From contig NZ_JAIOAO010000001.1 of assembly GCF_021190955.1 (NCBI RefSeq), forward strand, positions 806,001-870,000: a DNA stretch of 64,000 bases. Reading direction: 5' to 3'. How positions within the stretch are numbered: the stretch's first letter is position 1; each line of letters opens with the position of its first letter. Of the stretch, positions 50,593 to 59,274 are shown in pieces. A program made the position numbers and the translations under genes. This stretch comes from Parachryseolinea silvisoli (lineage in GTDB: Bacteria; Bacteroidota; Bacteroidia; Cytophagales; Cyclobacteriaceae). The notes under the pieces are model-generated. The model made no database searches. It saw only the letters and a program-made list of their open reading frames with translations, and had not been told where the DNA came from.

Positions 50593-51960
50593 GTGAATGA
50601 AGGCGGCAAAATTTTAATGATCGATGACGATGAAGATGTACTCCTGGCGGCGAAGATGTTGCTTAAAAAGCAGGGGCATCATGTGATTATCGAAAAGAAC
50701 CCGAAGAAGATCCCTTTTCTACTCAACAACGATACGTATGATGTCATTCTGCTGGACATGAACTTCAGCAAGGACATCACCAGCGGTAAGGAAGGTTTTT
50801 ATTGGCTCGAGCAGATCCTGGCGCACGACCCCTCGTCGGTAGTGATCATGATCACAGCCTTTGGCGATGTAGAGATGGCCGTGCGGGCGCTGAAAGCCGG
50901 TGCCACCGACTTTATTCTCAAGCCGTGGCAGAACGAGAAGCTCATTGCTACGATCTCGACAGCCATCCGCCTGAAACAATCCTATAAAGAAGTAGACAAG
51001 CTGAAGAAGGCAAAAGAGATGCTGGAAGAGCAGATCAGCCGCCCCTTCGCGGAGATCATCGGCCAGAGCAAGGCCATCCAGGATGTATTCCAGCTGATTG
51101 ACAAAGTTGCCAAGACCGACGCCAACGTGCTTATCCTGGGTGAAAACGGTACGGGAAAAGAACTGATCGCCCGCGCGATCCACCAGCGCTCCCTGCGCAA
51201 AGACAACAGCTTTGTGTCGGTGGACATGGGTGCGATCACCGAGACGCTCTTCGAAAGCGAGCTGTTCGGTCATAAGAAAGGTGCTTTCACCGACGCCCGC
51301 GAGGACCGCCCCGGCCGCTTCGAGCTCGCCAACGGGGGTACATTGTTCCTGGACGAGATCGGCAACCTCAGCATGGCCCTGCAAAGCAAGTTGCTCAGCG
51401 CGCTGCAATCACGTCAGGTAACGCGCGTCGGTGCCAACCAGGCGTTGCCGGTAGACATCCGGTTGATCTGTGCGACCAACATGCCGCTGCACAAGATGGT
51501 CCAGGAGGGCACATTCCGGCAAGACCTGCTGTACCGCATCAACACCGTGGAAGTCCAGGTACCACCGCTGGCCGATCGCGTGGAAGACATCCCGATGCTG
51601 GCACAACACTATTTGAACTACTACGCCAAAAAATATCACAAGCCCGTGAACACCATCGCCCCCGACGCCCTGGACAAGCTCAAGCGCTACGCGTGGCCGG
51701 GTAACATCCGCGAGCTGCAGCACGCCATCGAACGTGCCGTGATCATGACCGACCTGACCAGCTTACAGGATAGCGACTTCCTATTGAGCCGTGCGCTGTC
51801 TACCGGCCCCGCCAACAATACCCTGAACCTGGACGAGGTGGAGAAAACAGCAATTGTAAAAGCACTCAACATGCACAACGGAAATATATCCAAAGCAGCA
51901 GACGAGCTTGGGCTGACGCGTGCCTCGCTATACCGGAGAATGGAGAAGTATGGAATTTAA
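50593..51960 (+). CDS. NtrC-family sigma-54-dependent response regulator
   Basis: 455 residues, GTG start. Receiver domain with the phospho-acceptor Asp55 (LLDMN), an AAA+ domain with Walker A GENGTGKE at about 183, the sigma-54 contact GAFTDA at about 231, Walker B GGTLFLDEIG, and an FIS-type HTH at the C-terminus (ISKAADELGLTRASLYRRMEKYGI). It activates sigma-54 promoters after phosphorylation by the kinase whose gene overlaps its end by 11 bases. Target genes are not known from the window. Confidence 0.93.
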   Translation: MNEGGKILMIDDDEDVLLAAKMLLKKQGHHVIIEKNPKKIPFLLNNDTYDVILLDMNFSKDITSGKEGFYWLEQILAHDPSSVVIMITAFGDVEMAVRALKAGATDFILKPWQNEKLIATISTAIRLKQSYKEVDKLKKAKEMLEEQISRPFAEIIGQSKAIQDVFQLIDKVAKTDANVLILGENGTGKELIARAIHQRSLRKDNSFVSVDMGAITETLFESELFGHKKGAFTDAREDRPGRFELANGGTLFLDEIGNLSMALQSKLLSALQSRQVTRVGANQALPVDIRLICATNMPLHKMVQEGTFRQDLLYRINTVEVQVPPLADRVEDIPMLAQHYLNYYAKKYHKPVNTIAPDALDKLKRYAWPGNIRELQHAIERAVIMTDLTSLQDSDFLLSRALSTGPANNTLNLDEVEKTAIVKALNMHNGNISKAADELGLTRASLYRRMEKYGI

Positions 51961-53311
51961 CTGGCGATCGGCAGTAATTCCCCGGGTAGCCTTTCTGGCC
52001 GCCTCGCTATTCCTGAGCTGTGTTTTTATACTCAACGACACCAACTGGCTGTACGCCGTGGTGTTTGTCGGAATCAGCCTGGTGCAGATCAAGCTCCTGG
52101 TAGAATACCTCGATCGTACGCGAACCAGCATGACGTCGTTTTTCGACTCCATCCAGTTCGACGACCTCTCTTATTCTTTCAAAACCTCCAGCGAAGACCC
52201 TGACGTACGGCGCCTGCACCAGGAGCTGAACCAGGCCATGCTGCGCATGCGCAGCGCGCGCCGCGAGAAGGACTCCGAATTTCTCTTCTTCAAGAACATC
52301 GTCATGCACGTCGGGATCGGGCTCATGGTGTTTCGCGAAGACGGCACCGTCGAGATCTTTAACAGCGCGGCCCGCAAGCTACTGCGCGTCAACCGCATCA
52401 CACACCTGCGCGACCTCAACAGCGTCAGTGAAGTGTTGGTCAATGTCTTCACCCGCCTCAAGACCGGTGGCCGTGAGCTGACGCGCCTCAAGATCGGCGA
52501 AGAGATTGTGCAGCTTTCTATCTACGCCATCGAGTTGACATTGCGCGGTGAGAACGTCAAGCTTATTTCTCTCCAGAACATCCAGAACGAATTGGAAGAG
52601 AAAGAAATGGAAGCGTGGCAAAACCTGGTGCGTGTATTGACGCACGAGATCATGAACTCGGTAACACCCATTTCGTCGCTGGCCGGCGTGGTGGAAGAAG
52701 AGCTGAAGCCATACATCATCCTCGAGGGTGAAGAGAACACTGCTCCACCGCTCTCCAAAGACCAGCTCAGTGATATTCACCTGTCACTCCAGACCATCAG
52801 CAAGCGCAGCGAGGGTCTCATACACTTCGTAAAAGAATTCCGCAGCCTGACGGCTATACCGAAGCCGCGCCCTTCGCAGATCGACGTGCGCACCATGCTG
52901 GAAGAGCTCACGATGCTCCACCGCAGGGAGTTGAGCGACCGTGGCATCCAGCTGAGCATATCCGTCTACCCGGAGGACCTCACCATTACCGCCGACAAGA
53001 ACATGATCGAGCAGGTTGCCATCAACCTGTTGAAGAATGCCATTCAATCCTTCGAAGACCAGGAGCATAAGACGATTGCCCTGCGCGCGTACCTGAACGA
53101 CAAGTCGCGGGCCGTGATCGCCGTCAAAGACAACGGCACCGGCATTGATCCGGAGGCGTTGGAGAAGATCTTCATACCGTTCTTTACCACGAAAAAGACC
53201 GGTTCGGGCATTGGGCTCAGCCTGTCGCGCCAGATCATGCGCCAGCACCAGGGAACGTTAAGCGTAAAGTCGACTGTCGGCCAGGGCACCGAGTTCTTTA
53301 TGCGTTTCTGA
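51950..53311 (+). CDS. NtrY-like sensor histidine kinase
   Basis: 453 residues from the ATG at 51950. Two N-terminal TM helices (VAFLAASLFLSCVFIL, WLYAVVFVGISLVQIKLL), a PAS-like domain (VGIGLMVFREDGTVEIFNSAARKLLRV, about 120-150), an H-box with the phosphorylated His in VLTHEIMNSVTP at about 233, and an HATPase_c domain with N-box NLLKNAIQSF, G1 DNGTGID and G2 GSGIGLSLS. It probably phosphorylates the regulator encoded just upstream. The signal is unknown; the periplasmic loop is very short, so sensing may be intramembrane or cytosolic. Confidence 0.9.
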   Translation: MEFNWRSAVIPRVAFLAASLFLSCVFILNDTNWLYAVVFVGISLVQIKLLVEYLDRTRTSMTSFFDSIQFDDLSYSFKTSSEDPDVRRLHQELNQAMLRMRSARREKDSEFLFFKNIVMHVGIGLMVFREDGTVEIFNSAARKLLRVNRITHLRDLNSVSEVLVNVFTRLKTGGRELTRLKIGEEIVQLSIYAIELTLRGENVKLISLQNIQNELEEKEMEAWQNLVRVLTHEIMNSVTPISSLAGVVEEELKPYIILEGEENTAPPLSKDQLSDIHLSLQTISKRSEGLIHFVKEFRSLTAIPKPRPSQIDVRTMLEELTMLHRRELSDRGIQLSISVYPEDLTITADKNMIEQVAINLLKNAIQSFEDQEHKTIALRAYLNDKSRAVIAVKDNGTGIDPEALEKIFIPFFTTKKTGSGIGLSLSRQIMRQHQGTLSVKSTVGQGTEFFMRF

Positions 53312-53348
53312 CCTCCTCAGCCGGGTTCCAGGGTGCCTCCCATAAAGA

Positions 53349-53380
53349 TTTGTAGGCAAAATCCGTATTTAATACATTTG
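53349..53380 (+). promoter_or_regulatory. Consensus Bacteroidota promoter of acpP
   Basis: -33 TTTG at 53349-53352, exactly 20 bases, then -7 TACATTTG at 53373-53380. The acpP start is 20 bases further. This is the best match to the TTTG-N19-21-TAnnTTTG consensus in the window. Confidence 0.75.
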
Positions 53381-53400
53381 CCAAACATTTGGAATCCGCT

Positions 53401-53643
53401 ATGCAAGACATCCCCCAGAAAGTCACCAAGATATTGACGGAAAAACTCGGCATCGCAGCGTCGGAAATTACCCCCGAAGCAAACTTTGTAAAAGACCTGG
53501 GCATCGACTCCCTGGACTATGCCGAGATCGTGATGGAGTTCGAGCAAACGTTCGACATCCGCATCCCGGACGACGACGCCGAAAAGCTCCAGACCTATGG
53601 ACAGGCGGTAAACTACATCCAGGACAAGGTCAGCAAAAAATAA
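53401..53643 (+). CDS. Acyl carrier protein (AcpP-like)
   Basis: 80 residues. Phosphopantetheine Ser37 in LGIDSLDYAEIVMEFEQTF, followed by IRIPDDDAEKLQTYGQAVNYIQ, close to the housekeeping AcpP consensus. It is separate from the pigment cluster and carries its own strong promoter. Because fabF/fabD are not near, I cannot tell whether it is the main fatty-acid ACP or a second copy. A third ACP in one window with the two pigment ones is worth noting. Confidence 0.88.
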   Translation: MQDIPQKVTKILTEKLGIAASEITPEANFVKDLGIDSLDYAEIVMEFEQTFDIRIPDDDAEKLQTYGQAVNYIQDKVSKK

Positions 53644-53697
53644 TCTCCCTTCATTCCCGTCTTGGGGAATATAGCAAACGGTCCTACCCTGCTGCGC

Positions 53698-54606
53698 GTG
53701 AACACTCCAGGTAAGAAGGTACTCTTCATCGTCAACAAGTACGCCGGCACGGGCTACCAGCCCGCGGTGGAAGGACGCATCATCGACGCCTGCGAGCGTG
53801 CCGATGCCGAGTGCACCATCGAGTTCACGCGCGCCCCCGGCCACGCCGTCGAGCTGGCCGAGCAAGCCCGCCAACAAGGTTTCGACTTCGTCGTCGCCGT
53901 CGGCGGCGATGGCACCATCAACGAAGTAGCTCGCGGCGCACTAAAAGCCAACATCCCCATGGGGTTGATCCCCCGCGGCTCCGGCAACGGCCTCTCGCGC
54001 CATTTGGGCATACCGTTGGGTGTAGCCGACGCCGCGCAGTCACTCTTTCAAAGCACCATCGTGCCGATGGATGCTTTTACTGTTAATGGCAAGCTCTCAC
54101 TCAATGTATCCGGCATTGGCTTCGACGGGCATATCGCGAACCTCTTTGGTGGTACCAGTAAACGCGGCCTGGCAGGCTATGCCAGGCTTACCATGCAGGA
54201 GTTCTTTGCCTTTCGCGAGTTCGAAGCAGAGATTGAGATTGCAGGTAAGCGAAATACAGTGAATGCCTTTATCATTGCGATTGCTAATTCTTCACAATAC
54301 GGCAACAATGCACGCATCGCTCCGCGTGCGTCCGTAACGGACGGACTACTGCATATTAATACCATGAAGAAGGTGCCGGTATACCGTTTAGATTTTATCT
54401 ATAACATGTTTGCGGGAGACGTTGGTAAGACATCGTTCTGCGATGTGCGGGAGGCTCCTTCATTGGTGATTCGTACATCGAAGCCAGTGGCATATCACGT
54501 GGACGGCGAGCCGAGTGGACACAATACTGAGTTTAAGATTGAAGTACTGCCGGGGGCGATTCAGATTCTGGCACCGGCTGTTGGAAAGCGAGTAGCTAAA
54601 CGGTGA
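53698..54606 (+). CDS. Diacylglycerol kinase-family lipid kinase (YegS/DagK-like)
   Basis: 302 residues from a GTG at 53698 (MNTPGKKVLFIVNKYAG), which I prefer to the TTG at 53662. The DAGK catalytic motif GGDGTINEV is at about 69-77, followed by IPRGSGNGLSRHLG and the C-terminal YHVDGEP beta-domain. It phosphorylates diacylglycerol, sphingoid base or a related lipid. Next to an ACP gene, a lipid role fits. Confidence 0.88.
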   Translation: MNTPGKKVLFIVNKYAGTGYQPAVEGRIIDACERADAECTIEFTRAPGHAVELAEQARQQGFDFVVAVGGDGTINEVARGALKANIPMGLIPRGSGNGLSRHLGIPLGVADAAQSLFQSTIVPMDAFTVNGKLSLNVSGIGFDGHIANLFGGTSKRGLAGYARLTMQEFFAFREFEAEIEIAGKRNTVNAFIIAIANSSQYGNNARIAPRASVTDGLLHINTMKKVPVYRLDFIYNMFAGDVGKTSFCDVREAPSLVIRTSKPVAYHVDGEPSGHNTEFKIEVLPGAIQILAPAVGKRVAKR

Positions 54607-54610
54607 TGTT

Positions 54611-55078
54611 ATGGCGAGTGCAAAGTATGAAGCCGAAGTGCAAGCCCTGATCAGAATGGCCGAAATCGCCATTGACGCCTTTAAAAAATTCCCGCACAAA
54701 GATTGGCCAGATAAGGATGTAAAACAATTCATACATGTTTACACCGAAGAGAGAGAGGGACTCTTAAACCGGCCGCTCCAGTATCGAAACCTGAAGAGCT
54801 TATGCTACACAAGACAAGATATGCTCATATATTTTCAGGAGGGAGCTGGAGAAGCTGTCAACTATTTCTGGGAACAGGTAAAACTTGAGAACCTGGGAAT
54901 CAAAAGAGAAAACAAGATGGCCAAGATTCTAAAACGCGGCAGGATTAAAGATCAGATCGAGTATGACTTTGTGATCGATGTTCTTGTCCCCTACCAACAA
55001 GAAGGATTGATCACAGAAAGTGGTGTGGTTAAGATCAATGAAATGATTGCTGCTTTCGAGAAAAAGCGGACGACATAA
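54611..55078 (+). CDS. Helical protein of unknown function
   Basis: 155 residues, almost fully helical by pattern, rich in Lys and Glu, no signal peptide or Cys motif (one Cys in YCYT-like LCYTRQDM). Segments such as YEAEVQALIRMAEIAIDAFKKFPHKDWPDKDVKQFIHVYTEEREGLL suggest a four-helix bundle. No family recognised. Four bases after the lipid kinase stop, so possibly cotranscribed with it. Confidence 0.55.
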   Translation: MASAKYEAEVQALIRMAEIAIDAFKKFPHKDWPDKDVKQFIHVYTEEREGLLNRPLQYRNLKSLCYTRQDMLIYFQEGAGEAVNYFWEQVKLENLGIKRENKMAKILKRGRIKDQIEYDFVIDVLVPYQQEGLITESGVVKINEMIAAFEKKRTT

Positions 55079-55086
55079 AACATCGA

Positions 55087-55612
55087 TCAGCGTAAATCGA
55101 CAACTCCCACCAGCGGGCGATTGCCTTCATCACATTTTACCTCATGGGCATCTGACGTAGTCGTCTCCCAGATCCCTCCCTTTTTCTCCAGCATACAGAT
55201 AGCATGCGCACAGGGATAAGCACCTTTTATAATCGGCGACGCCAGCAGCTCCAACTCAACAATATTGCCCTGCGCGCCAATCTCCAGGCGCTCAAGCGTG
55301 GTGATAACATCAGCTTCACCATAGATCAAGCCATCATACACAACGTAGATTCCGGCTTTTTTTCGAAGCGGGCCGAGCGACAGTTCACTTGTTTTTTCGC
55401 TATCATATCGGCCAAGAAAATAGCGCAAGAAAAGATCGTTGGCGTAAATAGTTGCTTTGCGTACACCATCAGTTGGTGTGGCGTACACGTAACGCTATCG
55501 CCGGTTCTTGAAATGCCGCCTCAATGGCATTCAGTAGGTCTTCACGGTCGGACTGTGAGAAGGCCGAGTACCCGACCAGCGTCAGAAGGAACAGGGTTAA
55601 AATCTTATTCAT
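55087..55612 (-). pseudogene. Secreted protein gene split by a frameshift
   Basis: The 5' part (from the ATG at 55612) encodes a signal peptide (MNKILTLFLLTLVGYSAFSQ) and then DREDLLNAIEAAFQEPAIALRVRHTN before a stop at 55469. The other frame (55087-55488) has no ATG start and continues with an intact-looking beta-rich domain (ATIYANDLFLRYFLGRYDSE, then AGIYVVYDGLIYGEADVITTLERLEIG). Joining them needs a +1 shift between 55469 and 55497. Both ends look like one small secreted protein. A true indel or sequencing error is likely; two independent genes are less likely. Confidence 0.5.
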
Positions 55613-55638
55613 ACACGTTGAATTGTTACGAGGGATGT

Positions 55639-55660
55639 CGTGAATTGTCAACAATTCACG
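55639..55660. promoter_or_regulatory. 22-bp palindrome, possible operator
   Basis: Perfect arms CGTGAATTGT and ACAATTCACG around CA, 27 bases upstream of the split secreted-protein gene. It has no T-run, so it is not a terminator. It could bind a dimeric regulator, but none is adjacent. Confidence 0.45.
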
Positions 55661-55727
55661 TGCCAGTGTAATTCATCAATCGATATATATGTTATCCATT
55701 TCAGCTTTTACCATCTTCGAAAACAAA

Positions 55728-55753
55728 AAGCCACGGATAAAAATCCGTGGCTT
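55728..55753 (-). terminator. Rho-independent terminator of the 55782 gene
   Basis: Perfect 11-bp stem AAGCCACGGAT-aaaa-ATCCGTGGCTT; on the minus strand it is followed by TTTTGTTTT. It lies 30 bases past the stop. Confidence 0.88.
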
Positions 55754-55781
55754 CAGTATAACTTATGATACTATTCTATGA

Positions 55782-56465
55782 CTACTTCGCCGACCCTTCG
55801 TTCGCAAAGCGGATAATCCTCGCGAGATCGTCTTTCTTTTTATACGAAAGGTGATTGTCTTTAACATACTTTTCAATGTCCGCCTCACGTCCCTGGAATT
55901 GACCAACGACCTTTTTCCCGGCCCGGGTTACGTCGGTGGCTTTTCCGTCTTTTACCAGGAATAAATCTTCTTTCTTTATGGCTTTATCACCACGGCTCCC
56001 GACGTCCAGTGCAGCGTTGTAATTGCCCGCAATAATCTCTACGGACGGTTTTGCATAAAGGGAAGTATTACCTTTGGCCAATACTTCCACCAGCCCTGTG
56101 AGACCTGGCACCTGCTGGCGGTTGGCGTTTAAAAAGAGTTGTTTGCGCGGCATCACAGCGAGTTCGAAGCCTTTGATCTTAGAGAGGCTGGCTACCTTGA
56201 TACCGGCGGGAGTATTGATCTCGAGAAGGCTGTTTTTGATATCGTATTTTAACGACAGGTCCGCGAGCGTATCCCCGGATAGCAGCATAAGGGTGCCATT
56301 GACCCAATCGTCGTGCAGGTAGACGCTTTCAATTTTCTCGGGCTTGGGTTGGAACTCGTTATAGCGACCGGAGGTACGGTCTACTATTTGATCAACGCGC
56401 ATGTCGCCTTGGGCAACGGTTGCGAGGGAGAGAACGGTTAAGAAAATAGTTATTACTAAACGCAT
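55782..56465 (-). CDS. Secreted protein of unknown function
   Basis: 227 residues, signal peptide to about residue 19 (SLATVAQG). Mature part is basic and beta-rich with the phrase YLHDDWVNGTLMLLSGDTLADLSLKYDIKNSLLEI, and PRKQLFLNANRQQVPG; the C-terminus is Lys-rich (NHLSYKKKDDLARIIRF). This general type (periplasmic, SPxxGxL) occurs often in Bacteroidota without a known role. No catalytic motif seen. It is flanked by two strong terminators, so it is expressed alone. Confidence 0.6.
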   Translation of the reverse strand: MRLVITIFLTVLSLATVAQGDMRVDQIVDRTSGRYNEFQPKPEKIESVYLHDDWVNGTLMLLSGDTLADLSLKYDIKNSLLEINTPAGIKVASLSKIKGFELAVMPRKQLFLNANRQQVPGLTGLVEVLAKGNTSLYAKPSVEIIAGNYNAALDVGSRGDKAIKKEDLFLVKDGKATDVTRAGKKVVGQFQGREADIEKYVKDNHLSYKKKDDLARIIRFANEGSAK

Positions 56466-56477
56466 ACTTCAAATGTA

Positions 56478-56510
56478 TTAAAAAAAGGGGCTACCGAAAT
56501 AGCCCCTTTC
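56478..56510 (-). terminator. Terminator of the SusC/SusD operon
   Basis: 10-bp stem AAAGGGGCTA-ccgaaa-TAGCCCCTTT; the minus strand continues with a T7 run. It stands after the last gene of the SusC/SusD locus (56541), on the side towards 56465. Confidence 0.85.
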
Positions 56511-56540
56511 CCACATAATAATGGAGTGATTTTAAATCAA

Positions 56541-57074
56541 CTAAAAATCGTCTTCAGTAAAGCCCGTACGTCTGTGGCCGTGTACGACATACGTTGTACC
56601 GAACGGCGTAGAATCGTCTTCGAACTGAATCTCAAAGTAAATGCTGTCCGTCACAACACCGGTTTTCGACTTTCCTCCCTTGAGGAAGATCTGGCCTTCC
56701 GGTATGCTAACTTTGATGTCATACGGCGTACCACGAACCGCACCTGTGCTGGTCACTTCATCTGCTGAAAACTTCTTGTCCGTAGGATCAAGCTGAGCTT
56801 TAATCTTGTACGTCCAAAAATTTCCGGATGCTGCCGTCGCCGTCACAATATCAGAAATCAGCATTTCTGTATTGACGTTAGCGGCCGTATTAGATGTAAT
56901 GATTTCGGAGTAGCCGCCCCCAACATCTTCACCATCAACGGAATACGTCACCCACCACTCTCCGGCTATTTCCTGCCCGGCGGTATGTCCAATCGTCGGA
57001 TCATCAGAGTCACAACTTAGCAAAACCAGGCCCCCGAAAGCGACGAGGAAAGCTCCTGTTATTATCTTTTTCAT
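56541..57074 (-). CDS. Lipid-binding (Lipid_bd/lipocalin-like) lipoprotein
   Basis: 177 residues with lipobox LLSC (Cys21). The mature part starts with a beta-barrel motif, AGQEIAGEWWVTYSVDGEDVGGGYSEIITSNT, as in the Lipid_bd family of SusCD-associated Bacteroidota lipoproteins. It is the last gene of the SusC-SusD-DUF5012-type-lipoprotein series and is followed by a terminator. Probably surface-exposed and helps to bind the substrate of the system; it is not an enzyme. Confidence 0.72.
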   Translation of the reverse strand: MKKIITGAFLVAFGGLVLLSCDSDDPTIGHTAGQEIAGEWWVTYSVDGEDVGGGYSEIITSNTAANVNTEMLISDIVTATAASGNFWTYKIKAQLDPTDKKFSADEVTSTGAVRGTPYDIKVSIPEGQIFLKGGKSKTGVVTDSIYFEIQFEDDSTPFGTTYVVHGHRRTGFTEDDF

Positions 57075-57094
57075 ATCGTTTATGAATTGAATGT

Positions 57095-57748
57095 CTATTG
57101 TTTAGTAAATAATCTGGGTGCATTGCCGTATCCACCATTGATCACAGTCCAGGTAAATGCGCTGCCATCCTCTTCTACCGTAGCATCAACACCGTAAAAG
57201 GGACTTCCCTGTACGAGTTGGTACGGAAATCCCAGGAGCCCAGGAGCATAGTGGTAGAACCGAACCATTGTACCAGGGCCAACATCATCCGGTGCTACGC
57301 CACCTACGTTGTTGGAAGTATACAGATTCATTTTACCAGGCACCTTTGCGATAGTCGCAAAACCAAATACACCACCCTGACGCTGATATACACCCGTCAA
57401 GTCATCATCCACCACGTCGGGAGAGATCACGCCTACATAACGATATTCAGTAGCTGGAAAACCATCTCTATTGATAGCTGTATATTCGATAGTATACACA
57501 CCAGGTACATTCGGATTGACTACGTCTCCGCCGGTCTGTACTTCGATCTCTTCACCTTCTTCTGTTGCTTTCACGCCGGGTTCTGCCCAGGTTCCTCCCT
57601 GAGGAATGCTATTCCATTGCTCTCCTGTCAAAGTGATTTCGGCATAATACGTAATCTTTGATACGCCTTCTGTTTCTGCTTCATCGCATCCATACAGGAG
57701 CGCCACCGCCAGAAATAAGGCCGAAACTATATAGAATCTATGTTTCAT
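57095..57748 (-). CDS. SusCD-associated lipoprotein with Ig-like domain
   Basis: 217 residues from the ATG at 57748; the lipobox is LLYGC (Cys21 in that frame). The next 80 residues contain an Ig-like repeat (GVKATEEGEEIEVQTGGDVVNPNVPGVYTIEYTAINRDGFPATEYRYVGVI) as in the BT_2262/DUF5012 lipoproteins that follow SusD genes. The C-terminal half is a separate beta domain with GTMVRFYHYAPG. Role probably surface binding of the imported glycan or peptide. Confidence 0.72.
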   Translation of the reverse strand: MKHRFYIVSALFLAVALLYGCDEAETEGVSKITYYAEITLTGEQWNSIPQGGTWAEPGVKATEEGEEIEVQTGGDVVNPNVPGVYTIEYTAINRDGFPATEYRYVGVISPDVVDDDLTGVYQRQGGVFGFATIAKVPGKMNLYTSNNVGGVAPDDVGPGTMVRFYHYAPGLLGFPYQLVQGSPFYGVDATVEEDGSAFTWTVINGGYGNAPRLFTKQ

Positions 57749-57774
57749 TGTTATTCTCATTAATTGTGATTCCA

Positions 57775-59253
57775 CTATTTCTTATCCCACCAAACTTTTG
57801 TTGTAATCGGCACCTGGTCCGGTGTGTTGGGATTTCTGTTCCGTTCTGTTTCCGGGAACAACAGGCGTTTAGGGCGATTGCCTAAACCGGTTACACCACC
57901 AATCGGGTATACCAGATCGCCAGGCACATACTCTGCGTCGTCATAGCTAAAATCGGTGAACTCCGGATAGCCGAGGCGATTACGTTCAAAGAACGCTTCC
58001 AGACCCTCGATACCGGCCAGTGCAATCCACTTTTGTACGGCAATAGCTTTCAGATTCTCCTCCTCTGTACCGTTGGGATATTCATAAGGGCCACCCGCTT
58101 CATAGTAATCTTCTGCCCCTGTAGCAATGCCCAGCCGGGCAAAGGCTGCTTGAATAGCGGCCTCATACAATCCCTGAGCGGCACCGGTGCCGGGACCCAT
58201 ACCACGGGCAGCTACTTCCGCCTGTAAGAAGAGTATCTCCGGTACGGACATGAAGTACAGTGTATCGGTAGCCCCAATAATAGCCGTAGAAATATCATTC
58301 GGAACAATTTCAACCGTAGAGGCGCCAAAGTTACCTTGCTCGATGCCTCTGAAGCCTTTTTTCGGCTCGGTGAATAGCTTCGCGCGCCGCAGGGTGTCGT
58401 CGTTAGCTTCCAGGAAGTCCATAAACGTTTTGCTTGCCTTGATATTTTCTCCCGTATTCAACTTGCGACGATCCGCTTCGTACAGCGGGTTGCTTTTGTT
58501 CTCGACGTTATCAAATTGCGACATGTTCGCGCTTGTTGTCAGGAAATTAGCACCACCGGCATACAGCGCTGCGATGCCACTTTGCGCTACCGCGGGGCGA
58601 GCATAGATCTGGCGCAGGTATATTTTTAATTTCAAGGTGTTGGCAAATTGAACCCACCGATCTACGTCTCCATGGAACAACAAGTCTTGTTTGCCCGGAT
58701 CCGTATTGGTAGTTGCGTCAAAGTCCCTGCCCAACGCCTCGTCAATACGCACAATGAGTGAATCGTATACCTCTTGGCCAGGCCGGAAATGTGGATGCTG
58801 AACAAGATTTCCCTGAAGGGCCTCATCGAAGGGAATTTCGTCATAAATATCGACCAGCATTTGATACACATAGCTCTGCATCACCGTGCTCATGAGGTAC
58901 AGATTCCAATCGCCTTGCTTTTTAGATTCATTCCGGGCGAATTGCAGATCTTGCAGGGAACCACTATAAAGTTCGTTGAAATCAGGGTTCAGCGTGGACT
59001 GTTGTACGATGTAGGCATCAAAGTTCTTGTATTGGTTCGAACCGTTGTTCTGTGCCCAATACTGTACCCACATGCCACCCATAATGTTATAGTTTGTCAC
59101 CAGGCGGGCACCAGCTGACGCAATCCCAGCAGGCAATGCCAACGCCGGGGTGTTGGTCGGTGCGTTGTTCGGATCTTTATTCACGTCCAGGAAATCGCTG
59201 CAGGACGCAAACACGACGGCAAATGTCGTTAAGAATATCGCTATCTTTTTCAT
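57775..59253 (-). CDS. SusD/RagB-family nutrient-binding lipoprotein
   Basis: 492 residues with lipoprotein signal (VVFASC, Cys18). The SusD-like_2 signature is present: SDFLDVNKDPNNAPTNTPALALPAG and QYWAQNNGSNQYKNFDAY, then TPR-like helices over the middle. SusD caps the SusC barrel at the cell surface and binds the substrate. No glycoside hydrolase gene is near, so the substrate is not a simple glycan deduced from the locus. Confidence 0.92.
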   Translation of the reverse strand: MKKIAIFLTTFAVVFASCSDFLDVNKDPNNAPTNTPALALPAGIASAGARLVTNYNIMGGMWVQYWAQNNGSNQYKNFDAYIVQQSTLNPDFNELYSGSLQDLQFARNESKKQGDWNLYLMSTVMQSYVYQMLVDIYDEIPFDEALQGNLVQHPHFRPGQEVYDSLIVRIDEALGRDFDATTNTDPGKQDLLFHGDVDRWVQFANTLKLKIYLRQIYARPAVAQSGIAALYAGGANFLTTSANMSQFDNVENKSNPLYEADRRKLNTGENIKASKTFMDFLEANDDTLRRAKLFTEPKKGFRGIEQGNFGASTVEIVPNDISTAIIGATDTLYFMSVPEILFLQAEVAARGMGPGTGAAQGLYEAAIQAAFARLGIATGAEDYYEAGGPYEYPNGTEEENLKAIAVQKWIALAGIEGLEAFFERNRLGYPEFTDFSYDDAEYVPGDLVYPIGGVTGLGNRPKRLLFPETERNRNPNTPDQVPITTKVWWDKK

Positions 59254-59274
59254 GATCTTAATCTTTCTAATGGT

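Noticed and set aside
56470-56477. TACATTTG on the minus strand before the 55782-56465 gene
   Set aside because: It ends only five bases before the ATG, too close to be a -7 box for a gene whose signal peptide fixes that start.
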